From: Isoetes taiwanensis
Lineage: Eukaryota; Streptophyta; Lycopodiopsida; Isoetales; Isoetaceae
DNA length: 64,000 nt
Direction of reading: 5' to 3'
Assembly: GCA_021234155.1 (NCBI GenBank)
Contig: JAJEKV010000006.1
Location: forward strand, 23,809,568-23,873,567
Each line of letters begins with the position of its first letter. Within the stretch, counting starts at the first letter, position 1. The translations under genes were made by a program, and so were the position numbers. The notes under the pieces are model-generated. The model searched no databases. It was not told the DNA's origin and worked only from the letters and a program-made list of their open reading frames with translations. Below, one piece after another: positions 35,489-47,543 of the stretch.

Positions 35489-35837
35489 TGTTGGGGTGAT
35501 CACCACTCACCACATTCGTCACCACTCACCACACTCATCACCACTCACCACACTTGTCACCACTCACCACATTCATCATATACCGTATATGGAGTGATAT
35601 ACGCGCATGCACGCGTGCAGGATATTTGCACGTATGCATTGTGGAGCCATTATGATCATTGTATTATCCTCGAAAGCGAGAGAAGAACGAGAAGATTGTA
35701 TTGGGAGAGAGTATTTTCATTGATCTAGCTATGGAGATGAAGATTCTTTGTGTTGTGCATTGCCTTGATTTGATAGATTGAGCTTGGATTGTTGGGTTTT
35801 TCATCCTTCTTGCAAGGTTAGAGTTCAGGCTCTAACA
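35489..35837 (+). repeat. LTR 4 of the composite (349 bp, plus sense)
   Basis: It runs TGTTGGGGTGATCACC to GGCTCTAACA and is the reverse complement of LTR 1. The perfect target duplication AGGGC follows at 35838. Confidence 0.85.
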
Positions 35838-37359
35838 AGGGCACCTGCTATAACTCCAAATAGACTATTGATTTCGACTCTCCTTATGTAACTCTTATTC
35901 GTCACCCAGCCACAATCAGTACTATTGTATGATGCAACCACATACCCTTCATATGAATGTTACGTGTGTATGTTCAATCATTCTTGATTTGATTCATACA
36001 CATTCCTCATCCATAAGCAACACGCCTTTTTCTTTGTAAATGGAATCTGAGAAACCCTCCGCAGCGCCACCCAGGTGGGACCCCCCTGCTTGACTTGCGA
36101 ACACAAGATTACTCTTCTCAACCAGCAGATGGCGGAATTGCAAGCGTACATTTCGCAATGGGCACCACATCCTATAGTTTCTCGTGTGCCTCCCTACCAT
36201 CGACGCCTTAAACATCCACGACCTACATCAACGTGACCACCCCTTACTTTCGGACATTCGAATGCGACTCTTCCGAAGTCTCACACTCAAGACGCGTGAA
36301 CGAAGATTCGGTACCCAAAGCTCCTCCACTTCGGGCGGGGGGATGCGAAATCTTGGTTCGCGACATCCAACAGTGGCAACTCGAACGAAATGCAAAGGAA
36401 TTATCTGCGAATTAACAATTGTCAGGACTAAAGGACTACGTTTGTATGGTATAACATAATAAACAAGAAATATGACTTAATTACGAATATAAAGCCATAA
36501 GCAAGAGAATTATAGTCAATCAAACTTATAGCATCGTAATAATAAAAGAAGTCTCAAGTAAAAGCCGAGAGCTGATAAGGCGATACAAAGAACTTGAAAC
36601 CATAAGGAATAACTTTTCGATTAATCTAGTATCAGGAGTATCACTCTCTATAACCAAATAGAAATAATCTACATCTGTGCATATGTATCGTTTACAATTA
36701 GATAAATGTGTTAACTACATAATGTTTTTTTTTTTTTTTTTAGTATATTACGGGTTCTTGTTAATATGATATGTATATTTCCCGAGTATAACATCAATAA
36801 TTAAGCCTAGTGATGCGACCTCTCTATCCCTAAGAGACCGAATTCGATAAAAGGAACTTCCATGGAGTTTTTGCGATAATGTTAAATCCACGGTCATCTT
36901 TTAGACGCCAACATGAAGAACTCGACATGGACCCTTTTTTTCCCCAAGGTGCCTCTTTCCTTTTTTTTTTATATATGAAGCCACCAAAGGGACATCCACT
37001 TGTCAAGACCGTCATCAAACCGTCGGTAATAGGAGGACCTTAATGAGGAACGTCAACCTCTACATCAAGGAGAAGCACACCTTCAACAACACGATTGAGT
37101 ATGCGGTAGCTGGGCCGAATTCCTAGGGCGGCTTCGGTACGCTGCGGTTAGATAAGTTAAGTAGCATTGGCTTCGACTAATATCACGCCGATCGTTTCGT
37201 CAAGCATTTCGTACATGCCTAGTATGAGCTATCACCCCGGGAATTGAGGAAGTCCTCAATGCGTTGGCAAGGAAATCAAGACGATTAACTAAACTTATAC
37301 ATGACTGTTAGCACATATCCAACGTATTGAGTCCACTTGGTGTGCTTGATCACCTTACT
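35838..37359 (+). repeat. Tandem unit 2, second part
   Basis: This is the counterpart of 20393-21909, including a damaged gag copy at 36110-36410, an expanded poly-T at about 36725-36741 and the 'gagtccacttggtg' phrase near the end. It leaves unit 1 homology after 'caccttact' at 37359. Confidence 0.85.
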
Positions 37360-39088
37360 AAGCAGGAAACATTACGAGGATAATTGTTAACCATATATAA
37401 AGTTAGTATCCCCTAGGAATAAACCGACCAAATGAAACGACGTAATCTAGCAAGTCCGGCCAACTTGTTATGATAACATCAACTCACTTGGTGGGACTAA
37501 TTCCGGAATTTAATTAACAACGACAGGGCAACTCTCTAGAATAGCAGCATGTGTTATATATTTAGGATCCACCTAAAATAAGAAGCATAAGTAGTTTCCT
37601 AATCTTCTGGAACCAAAGGGGATGTCATCATGACACAACCTTGCCGGATAGGATTGTCATAAGTAATTTTGTAAACTTTTGGCATCATTGGGATAAATGT
37701 TACATGATAAGTGCATCCATCATACCTAGTCAATATCTTAGCTAGGGCTACTAAATGAATACCTTAAGACAACCACATAATCTTTTACGATTAGAGAACC
37801 TATGTATTCAACGCAGCGGACAACTCATCTCCAAATTAGGCGACCACACGACCTCGATGGGTGGAGGGCGCCGGCATTCCTGAATGTCACCCTGCATTAC
37901 ATATTTAGGATACACCAACCTTAGCAAGTGAGTCAATAAGGTGGGGAGACCGTATATATCCTCCTGTATCTAAGATGCATACATGTTAAGCAGATAATTG
38001 TTGGCGATGATGGGATCATCTTACAAGTTCCTTATGCCATCATGCACTGCGTGTGCACATGACCGGAGGTCACGTAGGTGTAGGCATCATCACCACTCAT
38101 GGATAGGAAAAGCACTTGTGCAAGTGGCTCACGCCGTCTCGGCCAGGTGTAGGCATCATCATTAGTGTTCCAAGCCATATTTTAGTATAGGTGGCTAATA
38201 GTAGTCTTGCGCTAGTGCTTCCACTCGATAGCTTAAACGGGTACTCCAATCGCCGCGCCATCAACGATCGCGATCAACCCCGACCGCACACTAGCCAATG
38301 AAGGCTTGGTCCGCAAAGGATCATGCGGACCGGGTGGGGTAGATGCATCTTAGGTGGGACAGGCATGTAGATGATAGGCCGCGTTCATCTCGGCGATAAT
38401 AGGAACATGGCCATTCCTTATGCCGCTATGAATGGCGAACCATAGGCATGATAGGAACCCTTGTAGTTAACTTTTTCTAGTTCCTTATGGGGGTGGTCCC
38501 TTCAACCACAACTTAATTATTATATATATATATAATCTAAGATAGATTAAGGTGCGGGTGCATTGCCCGCGACTCACATGACAACACGTGATATAAACTT
38601 TAATGTCTTTTATTGTTAAGTTAAATGTCATCGTACTGATAGCATAACGCTACCTTCTATATGATATGTTTATAAAGCTAATGCGCATAAGAGCACATGT
38701 TTAATCCAACAATACGTTAACTAACACCTTCTCTATGTAACATTATTCTCTAGATATTACTTTAGCATAATCGTATTCTATTAAGTCCTACTCTAAATAT
38801 AATTTTACTATCGGAATTAATTTCCTTAGATCTATCTCTGACATGGACTACGGTTGTTCATGATCGTCTTGTTAAAATACTTTCTGTACTATGGGGGTCT
38901 ATATGATATTAAAATAAAATGTGTATTAGGGTTGCTGAAAACCCAAAGTCATAAAGTGAAACTCACCGAGTTTTGTATAACATATAGTGTCTTATCCACT
39001 CTCTATAAGGTGGGGAGACTTGCTCCCAACATCTCATGTGTTGGCCCAGACCAAGAGCAGTCTTGATGCTGAGGACAACATCATTTCT
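37360..39088 (+). other. Unique 3' interior of the 22.8-kb LTR element
   Basis: No gag or pol motif is visible on either strand. A TA run sits at 38521-38533. This non-coding filler supports calling the element non-autonomous. Confidence 0.6.
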
Positions 39089-39100
39089 AAGGTGGGGAGA
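39089..39100 (+). promoter_or_regulatory. Polypurine tract of the 22.8-kb element
   Basis: 'aaggtggggaga' lies one base before the 3' LTR start TGTGACG. This is the typical plus-strand primer of plant Gypsy elements. Confidence 0.8.
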
Positions 39101-39101
39101 A

Positions 39102-40657
39102 TGTGACGTTCCACGTATTTATACAGTATACGTATAAATATACGGACACGTCACGTAGTAGGGATACGCCACCATGGGGTATGTTAACCTAGGGGGTTGA
39201 CCTAAAAGGGATTAATTTAGCTATGCTAAATTAATAAAACCTAATTAAGTGTATTTTGTCTTAATTAACCTAATTAGCTTAATTAGTTAATTAATGACAT
39301 GCCACCTGGCCCAAATCGATTGGGCAAGGCAGGGTTTCCAATTGGGGACACCCAAATTAGGGCTTTTGGGCCCCAATTCGAATTAGGAGCAATTGGAGAT
39401 GGAGGAGGAGAAGCAACAGCCGGGCACCCTTCGCCTAGTCGAGATGGAGCACCCAAGACCCATTTGACAGGTTAGTCAAGAGGTTACTTTGTTGATCTAT
39501 AGCATAGCCTCTACGTGGTGTGTTCTCTCTCTCTTTTTCTCTCACAGGTTTATCCTCGTTAGGCTAACCCTTGATTGATATGGTGAGTATTCTTATCTCT
39601 AGTCTACGTATGTGCTTTGGTTGATGGTTTAGTAGTTCTTTGCCTAGTTAGCACTCGGGAGATGGGGATTACTGGGGTAGAGACCTCGAGCCCATGTATT
39701 GTAGTATGCTCCTAGATAGAGCCCCTTTATTATTCCCATTAGATGCGGCACGTGCACAAGATCCCACCGAGTCAGTGGGAATCTATGGCATCATTGAAGC
39801 ACCGAGATAGGGGCGTGAGTGATGAAGTGTGGGGTGGGGTCTCACTTTGAGCATAAAAGGCTATGGGGACTCCTTAGGTGAGCTAGGCCTAATAGTCCGG
39901 TCCGCGTGAGGGCGGGTATGGGTCCGACACTCCACAGGGTGCGAGGTGTGACCCGGTATGGGGCATCTTGTACTTTGATGATAAAGTTAGGGGTAAAAGC
40001 TCTGCAGGAAGGAGATGCTGATGGATCTCCTCCTCTCTAGCTCACCCATGGATTCCCTTCTGCGACTCTGAGGGACACTTCTCCCACACCTCATCGGGCC
40101 AGGGAGATGTAACCCGGAGTAGTCCCGAAGGGTGATTCCTTGGGATTGCGTCTCCCGGAAGGCTACGATGATGCCATAGCTTGATTGACTCATGCGCAAA
40201 GTGTGCACCGCAGGGAGGATGGAGTGGACTACCCTAGCTTTGTTCTATGCCATTAACGCCATGTTATACCTCTCGTCTGGATCTCTTGAGGCCAGAAGCG
40301 TCCAGTCCATCCTCCACGTGAGTCCGAGGCAGGTAGAACACGGGGTTTGGGGCGTTTTCCTTAGGATTAGATGCATCTTCTTTGCCGTTAGTACTGGATG
40401 GATGTGCCACCCTTTGTGGTGGTTATTTATGTATGATTTATGCTGTATGCTAACATGTATTCACGCTTCCGCGACTTAGGAGTCCCATTGAAGGCGTGGG
40501 CCGAATGACACCTCCGTGTCCTTCACTCGGGCATCTTTCTATGGATGGTCAGAAGTTAGGCGAAGGAGGGCCCCTCGCATGGTGGTGATTGCCATGGGAG
40601 GGGGTCCCCTCAATGTATGTATACGCCCGAGCCGGATATATTCGGGGGCGTCCACCA
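39102..40657 (+). repeat. 3' LTR of the 22.8-kb element
   Basis: It is homologous to 17887-19415. It starts TGTGACGTTCC and ends 'gcgtccacca', followed by the target duplication tagac. An additional 'agcttaattagttaatt' stretch is present near 39277-39293 relative to the 5' LTR. Confidence 0.85.
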
Positions 40658-41215
40658 TAGACTGTTTCATATAACTTGTATGCTACATTTTGTAGTGCCT
40701 TGGGGACTCCTAACTACATTAAACTCTCCCACAACTTCTTCCTAAGAATGTGTTGAAAGCCTTACCAAGATCCATAAAGCAATAATAAATCTTGCTGTTT
40801 ACTTCTGCTACCCTCTAACAGGGGAGCAATGTGAAAATGTGGTATATCGTGTGAGTATTTTAGGCTAAACTCGCTTTGTCCAAGTGCACGTGCCCTTGTT
40901 TCCTCAACCCATCTTTGCCAATTCTTTGTTCAAGAATTTCGTCCATCAGTCTTGTCATCAACGAATTGACTATGATTATGCAGTAGTTGGCGAGCTAGTG
41001 AGGATCACATGTTTTATAAATTGGACCACTCTTTTGATGGGCCACTGCTAGGAAAACCTTCCTGAAGGGCCTTGTTGAACAGGCTAGTCAGGACTGGGAC
41101 AATCTATGGTTCAAAAGTGGGTTGGACCATCCAACCCATTTTAATAAATTTGCTTGCATGCCACCTAGATCTGGCGACTTTCTCATTTGCGAGACATGCA
41201 TGCAAAGCTATATAA
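40658..41215 (-). pseudogene. LINE-B, 5' part of RT
   Basis: On the minus strand from about 41200 the frames read SPDLGGMQANLLKWVG (usual form 'sPGlDGi.ae.lkw'), SLFNKALQEGFP, NSLMTRLMDEILEQRIGKDG and IYYCFMDLGKAFNTF, the last being the 'yccFvDf.kAFDtV' motif. The direction and motif order continue exactly at 17886, where HPLSPTLFELF follows. This shows that the LTR element inserted between these two RT blocks. The 5' end beyond 41215 is not traceable. Confidence 0.7.
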
Positions 41216-41379
41216 CGAATATGGTTCTTTGAAGCTTTATGCTAATGTTCTTAATGGAGTGATAAAAGATTCATGAAATTCCATGCTTGATTGTCATTCT
41301 TCGAAGTGCTCAATTTCTCTAAGTATATTTTAGTATTTGTGAATTTTATTGTGTTTGCAAGTTTAATGATTTTATCTTT

Positions 41380-41700
41380 AGGTGCATCTAAGAAGACATA
41401 TAGTTGCAGGTGCTTCCGAGCAAACCAATGCAGTTGAGGAGCATTCGCTTCGTACTGATTTTGTTGTACTTAATTCTTCAAGCCGTGTTGTGGCTGCATC
41501 GAATGATCATACAACAAGTAATGACCATGATGTAATTGTTAGGAGTCTTTGTGATTACGTGAAGGAAATGGCGTTGAAGATAATGATCTTATTGATTACT
41601 ATGCATTTGATAATTTCATCAAGGTTAATCCTCAAATTCAAAAATATTTTTGTCCAAATATTCAAGTTAAAAGTTTTTGAATTATTACTTTAGTTTTAGG
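41380..41700 (+). pseudogene. Unrecognised exon-like fragment
   Basis: After an acceptor-like 'tttatctttag' (41372-41382) a frame reads GASEQTNAVEEHSLRTDFVV, then SSRVVAASNDHTTSNDHDVI and VRSLCDYVKEMA. The composition is protein-like and no other long frame overlaps. No donor or second exon is evident and I do not recognise a family. Confidence 0.25.
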
Positions 41701-42469
41701 TCTAGTTTATTTTTCACTTTTATGTTTTAATCTTTGATTATATATTTTTGCATCTAGTCATTCGTTTATGGGAGCTATTTTCAATAATTGTACATTTGTT
41801 CAAGTCCCTAGTTCGACTAGTGCAACTGAGATTGCCCTTCGAAACTTTGGAAATAAGATTGCTTTGGAAACTCTAGAAAATCAGCAAATGAGATTGCTCT
41901 GGCTTCCTTTTTTTTGGAAAGCTTTCTTTTTGATCAGTATTATGAATTTCGTTTCCAAAATATTTGTGTAGCAGTTTGACCATTTTGATCAATGATTTAT
42001 GATTTCAAATGGAGAAGACGATGCATGTGATTTTGATCAATAATGTGAATTCCAGTGTGACTAAATTGTGTTTATGAAGTATTACAAATGTTAAAATGTT
42101 GTGGCAGTGTAACCCAAGACATGAGACTTAAAAAACACCTGAAATAAATAAATAGTGAAACATCCACGAATTTCTACCTACTGGTGGTTTACGTCACGAA
42201 AACTAACTCTATGTATTGGTGCAATTTCAAGCAATGTAGATTACAAAGGGGCATGTCTTAGATGAAAAAATATTTATAATGCTAAATCAAGCTCTTCCAC
42301 GATTGACCTTTCGTAAGGGAAGGCCACAATATGGACATGCAATCTACCACCTTATATTAACCAAACCTTTGTTGAAATAAGGAAATAATATAGGGACAAA
42401 ATGATAGAAAATATAGCTTGTGCAGAATATGGATGCCCTTAAATCTTGTTCTTCTTCTTATCAAGATTT

Positions 42470-42525
42470 TCTTATCTAGTATATGTTATTGAATTGAGTT
42501 TATCTAGTATATGTTATTGAATTGA
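42470..42525 (+). repeat. 27-bp tandem duplication
   Basis: 'tatctagtatatgttattga' plus 'attgagt' occurs twice back to back. A short TCTA microsatellite lies nearby at 42642-42657. Confidence 0.75.
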
Positions 42526-43139
42526 GTAATTGGGGTTCACAATAGAAATTGTAAACATATATACTTCATTATGGTGATTCAAGATTCTAATTTCTTTCTT
42601 TTATTATGGGATGGTGTTATGCAGTATGAAGTAAAAAATACTATCTATCTATCTATTTGTAAAAGACTCATGATCTACAAAAAGGTACATATCGATGGTA
42701 CAGAACTCCTAGCCAAACGAGGTGCACCTTCTGGGCCTCTTGCAAGTAATAGGGGTAATCATACTGCAACACAAGGGCTGAGAGGGCTGGGGCGAAAGAG
42801 AAACAGAGCGAGAGCTGGGGGTTCATTGAGAGGCCTAGTATGTGGAGCACAACTTGTGAAGTTTAAGATGACCAGCACATGGAACATACAGTTCAAAGAG
42901 ACTTGTACAAATCGGAGGACCCAATGGGAGGCTAACACGTGGTTGACAAATGGTATAGGTGTGGGGAAAAAAAGCCACCCAAGGTGGAATGGCACGTCAA
43001 AGGAGATTCTGGAGCAGAATCAGCAAGGAAGGGGCCAACGACCATGGCAAAAGGCTAAACGATTAAATTGAAGTTGCCACAAGTCGGAAAAAAGAAAAAT
43101 AAAAATAAAGGTAAGATAGAAGAACTAGTTAGTAGAAAG

Positions 43140-45583
43140 GAGTAGCCATCTCCACATAGTGTTGCAGGCGGCGAGGGGGAGCTTCTTAACTCCGGCATTG
43201 AAGCCCTTTAGCTCTTATTCTAAGCCCCAGTTGGGCGCCTTCAGGATCCGCCTTAACAAACGGTGCGTATATTTTCTTCTCTTGTCCTTTTGTCCTGTTT
43301 AGCTCCTTTGGGGTCAATTCTGCATCTCTTGTCTCCAGATCAGCTCCTAAGCCATTGCTTGTATTGTAGTCTGTTTCTGCTCTTTGTTTTAAGTATCTTT
43401 GTTCGTGATTTGTTGGGCTGATTGTGTTAGTGTTTGTTTATGTGAAAGTGTTCGTTAAATGTAGTGCGTGTCCAAGTTGTTGATCTCTGTTGGAGTGGTG
43501 AATAGTTATGGTTTTAAGCAAAAGCTACATGTACACTCCCGTGTTTGACTCGGAATGGTCGGCACAAATTAGAACTTTCTGAGTGATTTCCGTCTTGGTA
43601 GTCGGAAGGGCTTCCATAGGTACATGGAACATGTGAAGTGGTTCGTTTCATCATCAGTGACGAGATCTTGGAAGAGCCATAAGAACAGACAATGGTTTTC
43701 TACTCGAACAAAGTTTCAGGACATGAACTTGGGACCTGTGCTTCGACATGCTCATTTATTGGTACAGTGCCAATGAACATTGCTCAACATGCAAATTTTC
43801 CTTGTGTTGAGTTGCTTTAATGAGTAGATACAGGTGGCCAAGTATAGGACAAAGTGTATCTCCTGCCATTTTCCTACGCATATACTTTCGACACAACACA
43901 AGTTCTTAATATGATTTGGCATGTAAAGTTTCAGTTCTTATAGATTGTACCTTTGTTTGAAACAGGATTTCTGCAGGAGTGAATAGAACAAAGTTAGCTG
44001 CAATCAATACCCAATGCCTTGGTGCTTGAAACATGGAGGAAGCATCTATAAATTGCATAACGCAGTGGGACTCAGGCTGCTCTGCTCTTGTTATTGGAAG
44101 TCCTCGACAACTTCCTCGCTTGGGACCAGAGTATCAGGCTGTTGTACCTTTATTTAACACATGTAACTGTGTGAAATCTGACCTTAATGGTTCTATCAAG
44201 AAGCTTTACCATGCATGCCAGTTGGGGGAAGTTGGAGGATATTATCAAGATTTATTACCTGTGCCTGTGGTCCCTATCTATTTGTCCTTTGAATCTGCAT
44301 ATATTGAATTTGGACAACCTCAGCCGCCCTTGCAGGGAAAAGAAACAACATCAAATGGTACATGTAGTAGAGAGCAACATGAATATCAGACTGATGAGAA
44401 TTGCCACTGTGCACATCCAATACGAGATGAGGGGGACACTGAAAACGCTGTTTCCATTGATTCTGAAGAAAGCACACCTTCTCAAAATGGAACTGACGGC
44501 ATTTCAAAACCTCAGAAAAAAAAAGGCAAAAAAAGAAAAGGAACTAGCTGGACGATAATTAAGCACAGTAAGAACAAGAAAGGAAGTTCAAAGAGAGGTG
44601 AAAAAGGTAAAGTTAGGGGAGAAACTCAGGAAGAAAGATGCCTGCTTGTACCTGGAGACTTCTCAATATCATGGAAAGAGACAGATGAAGCTGCTTTTAC
44701 AGTGGGACTATACTTGTTTGGGAAGGATTTTTGTGCGTTGCAGAGGTTCATGCCTGACAAACTAATGAAGGATATCTTATGCTATTATTATGGCAGCTTC
44801 TATGGGACACCTACTTTATCGCCCGATGGGCAGAACCTGCACGAAGAAATGGTGGCAAAAAGGTAAGTTTAGGAGTAAGCCTGGTATCTGGTTGGCCAAG
44901 AGGAATTGATGAGACGTTTGTTTTAAGCCATGTACCTATGGAGGCTCGGACCAAAGTTATCTGAGGTAAACACTTATTTGATGTAACGATATTTCATAAC
45001 TAATCTGGTCTCTTGGCCTGCTCTTGAAATAATGCCATCCGGTTTTACTTAATCAGGTTGCATCTTCATTTAACAAAAGCAACTCTCTTTGGAAAGCTTT
45101 ATATCGAAGTTGAAGTCTACAACTGGGATTGATTTGTTTGTCCAATGTATTGGACTAGGGTTGCACTGAAAGGGACCTTACGACTATGCAGGATAATCCT
45201 GTACAGCACTTTCCACCTTCAACATCCCACATCGAGGCGAGTGCAGTGAAGGCATTACACGGAGTTTGACACCAAAACAAATTATGGAAATACTTACTGG
45301 AGGATCTAGGCTAAGCAAAACGAAAGCTCAAGATTTATTTTGGGAAGCTGTTTGGCCTTGCTTACTGGGCAAAGGCTGGCATTCAGAAGCAAATGTGGGT
45401 GCATCAGGCTTACATAACCATATCCTATTTTACGAGCAGATGTGAAGGAATTTGCAAAAGGGCTAGTAAAGGGAAAAAAGATTACTTTTATTCAGTAAGT
45501 GAAGTTCTAAGCTACATTGCAGGAAATCCCAGTGAAATAGATCCTGGTGAATTGGAGAATAATGCGCTGGGTGGAACATAATG
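43140..45583 (+). pseudogene. ELM2/SANT-type plant regulator pseudogene (RERE-like family)
   Basis: A leader region ends at a donor (cg|gtgcgt at 43263) and an acceptor (aacag) lies at 43965, so a 5' intron of about 0.7 kb is likely. The main frame 44033-44866 begins MEEASINC. It has an acidic and Lys-rich middle (KKKGKKRKGTSWTIIKHSKN) and then LVPGDFSISWKETDEAAFTV, GLYLFGKDFCALQRFM and DILCYYYGSFYG, the diagnostic block of plant ELM2/Myb-like RERE-type proteins. Homology continues in shifted frames: LSHVPMEARTKVI (about 44925), IMEILTGGSRLSKTKAQDLF (about 45283), FWEAVWPCLLGKGWHSE (about 45340) and YFYSVSEVLSYIAGNPSEID (about 45484). At least two frameshifts and in-frame stops make it a pseudogene. 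The normal role would be chromatin-linked transcription control. Confidence 0.7.
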
Positions 45584-46376
45584 TTTAGGACAGTCTATTA
45601 GGTTTCACCAAATAGGATGGAGCCAGAGTAGATTATATCTTAAGGTCAGTCCACACAAATTTACAGAAAGCTGCTTCTCGCTGTGGATGCATGGAATGCG
45701 TCTGTGGGGATGATTGAGAAAGACAATGGCTGATGCAATGAAAGCTACGGTCCAAGGATATCCCAGGATTGTAGAAACAAGATGGTTCACATCTGCAGAT
45801 AGAATCCCTATTCAATGGAAAACATACTTTAGTCCTGTATTTTTTGACAACTGTAAACCCAATTTTGCCAGCTCCATGTTCAGCAGTCAGTGTAAATTTT
45901 GCATTATGGCTTACGAAAACCATGTAAGTCTTCAAGGTAAGGCCAGGTCTGGTGTACATGATACCCTGTTGTGATGGACTTTGTCAGACCCTTGTCGCAG
46001 GTGACCTGTCTAAATGTGCCTAGCTGGCTGTAGCTTCAATACTCTTTCACACCTGTAACCTCTAATTCTTTACGTAATCCAATTTCTGCCAATGGTGTTA
46101 CATTGGCGGTCAACTAGTTTCTCTCTTGGTGCCAATGTACAGATCATGTAATTGAATAAGATATACCACCTTTGATATTATAATGTTTTATTATGTCTCT
46201 AAGCAATTGTGTGAAAGTTTATGCATGAAAACAAGAATGTGAACTATAGGTCCATATATGGAAGTTTGAACCATAAGTTATAGCAGCTTTCTCAGCCCTT
46301 GGTTCGAATATTTTGGTTGTTGCATGGCAGAATACTCCTATTTGGAACAAGGTGCCGTCGCACAAAGGGTTTGTTT

Positions 46377-46526
46377 GTATGTAGGGAAAAAATTGATCTA
46401 GGTAAAAATTTGAGCAGAGATGTCGACAGGAGGAGTTCCGAGGCCAAATCCGTATGTAGGGAAAAAATTGATCTAGGTAAAAATTTGAGCAGAGATGCCG
46501 ACAGAAGGAGTTCCGAGGCCAAATCC
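46377..46526 (+). repeat. 75-bp tandem duplication
   Basis: 'gtatgtagggaaaaaattga' through 'gttccgaggccaaatcc' is present twice, starting at 46377 and 46452. The two copies differ by about three bases. Both strands stay open for about 90 to 170 codons here, but only because the unit length is a multiple of three. Confidence 0.85.
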
Positions 46527-47037
46527 ACAGAAATGCAATTCGCTCTTCAAGATCCCTGTGAAACTTAATATAACAAGTATATGAGGATTTGGAATCTTTG
46601 CTTTTAGGTATTATCTCCATGCACTCATTTAAGATATTTTGTAGATATTCTAGCTTCTCTCGCGATCTCCACTGTCTATTCAAGATATTCTGCAGATATT
46701 CCTGCTTCCTCAGTTCCATTCCTAGGGTCGGGCAACCCAAAAAGAATATGATCTAGCATAGCTCCTCGAATGTTTCGTTGTATTCCATGCCTAATTGCAA
46801 CACGTCAATGGTCTTTACATGCTATTTGCTAATCTCGAAAACAAAATGGCATTTATAAGGGACACAAAAACTTCACAACATGAGATAACAAGGTGCAAGG
46901 CATTATGAATTGTCCCATTGCCATGGATTGGCATTGTGGAGAGTGGTATTCACATGACCCCACAAATGAACATAATATCTCTAGTAGATAATGTCTATAG
47001 GTTCGGTCTTATTAACCAATGACACATAATTAACTAA

Positions 47038-47543
47038 GGGTACATTCGCACCCACGGTTAAGTTAAGTTAAAATATGGTTTTTAACTAAATTTACATTTG
47101 CACCACTAGTTAAGTTAGCATATAGTTAAGAAATATAGTTAAGAATTTAGTTAACTTTTTTAATCAAAAACACTAACTAAACTTGTCTTCGCACCTTGTT
47201 CAGTTAAGTTAGCAAAATTAACTAAAAGTTAACTAAATTTAAAATTAGCACTAAAAGTTAAATGACCTCATAGAGGTCACTTTAAGTTTAGTTAAATGTG
47301 CTTATAATTTTTGATGCCTTTGGCTAACTTAACTAGACATGTTCGCAAGCATTTAGTTAGCTAGTTAAGTTATTTTTTAACCAAATTTTTTAACTAAACG
47401 AGTGCGAAATGGTTTTTCGTTAAGTTAGCCTAACTAAATTTTTTAACTAGCTTTGGTGCCAACGCAATCACCCAGTTAGTATTAACTTAACTTAACGGTA
47501 AAAGTTAACTTAACTAAACTTAACCATGGGTGCGAATAGACCC
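47038..47543. mobile_element. 506-bp Tourist-like MITE
   Basis: The ends are GGGTACATTCGCACCC and, inverted, GGGTCTATTCGCACCC. Each continues into a longer imperfect inverted repeat rich in TTAACTAA words. The element is flanked by TAA on the left (47035-47037) and TTA on the right. A GGG-start terminal repeat with a TWA-type target suits PIF/Harbinger-derived MITEs, although the two target triplets are not identical. It has no coding capacity and would form a long hairpin if transcribed. Confidence 0.7.

Larger units (their letters stand above)
22434..35837. mobile_element. 13.4-kb composite Gypsy insertion with inverted outer LTRs
   Basis: In order: a minus-sense LTR (22434-22801), a near full-length minus-strand Gypsy body, a second minus-sense LTR (29155), a second minus-strand body lacking integrase, a third minus-sense LTR (34373), then a plus-strand integrase C-terminus and a plus-sense LTR (35489-35837). 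The ends form an inverted repeat of about 1.07 kb (22434-23503 against 34771-35837). Both outer termini are the same LTR end (…GGCTCTAACA outward), and a perfect AGGGC target duplication surrounds the whole. A normal insertion has LTRs in direct orientation, so this is a rearranged or aberrantly integrated structure. Confidence 0.85.
17887..40657 (+). mobile_element. 22.8-kb Gypsy-type LTR element with truncated gag, carrying a nested insertion
   Basis: LTRs of about 1.53 kb (17887-19415) and 1.56 kb (39102-40657) both start TGTGACGTTCC and end in CA. A PBS follows the 5' LTR and a purine tract precedes the 3' LTR. Subtracting the nested 13.4-kb composite leaves about 9.4 kb. The only coding content is a gag-like fragment, so the element is non-autonomous (LARD-like). 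An internal 2.04-kb segment is duplicated in tandem. The LTRs differ by many small changes, often at CTG/CAG sites, so their divergence is not a reliable clock. Confidence 0.85.

Noticed and set aside
42571-43071. 166-codon plus-strand frame
   Set aside because: Arg/Trp/Gly-rich with no motif and no conserved pattern. It starts in a TCTA microsatellite region and is most likely a chance frame.
46219-46740. 173-codon minus-strand frame with internal duplication
   Set aside because: The open frame is explained by the 75-bp tandem duplication. The protein is low in family resemblance and has no splice or promoter support.
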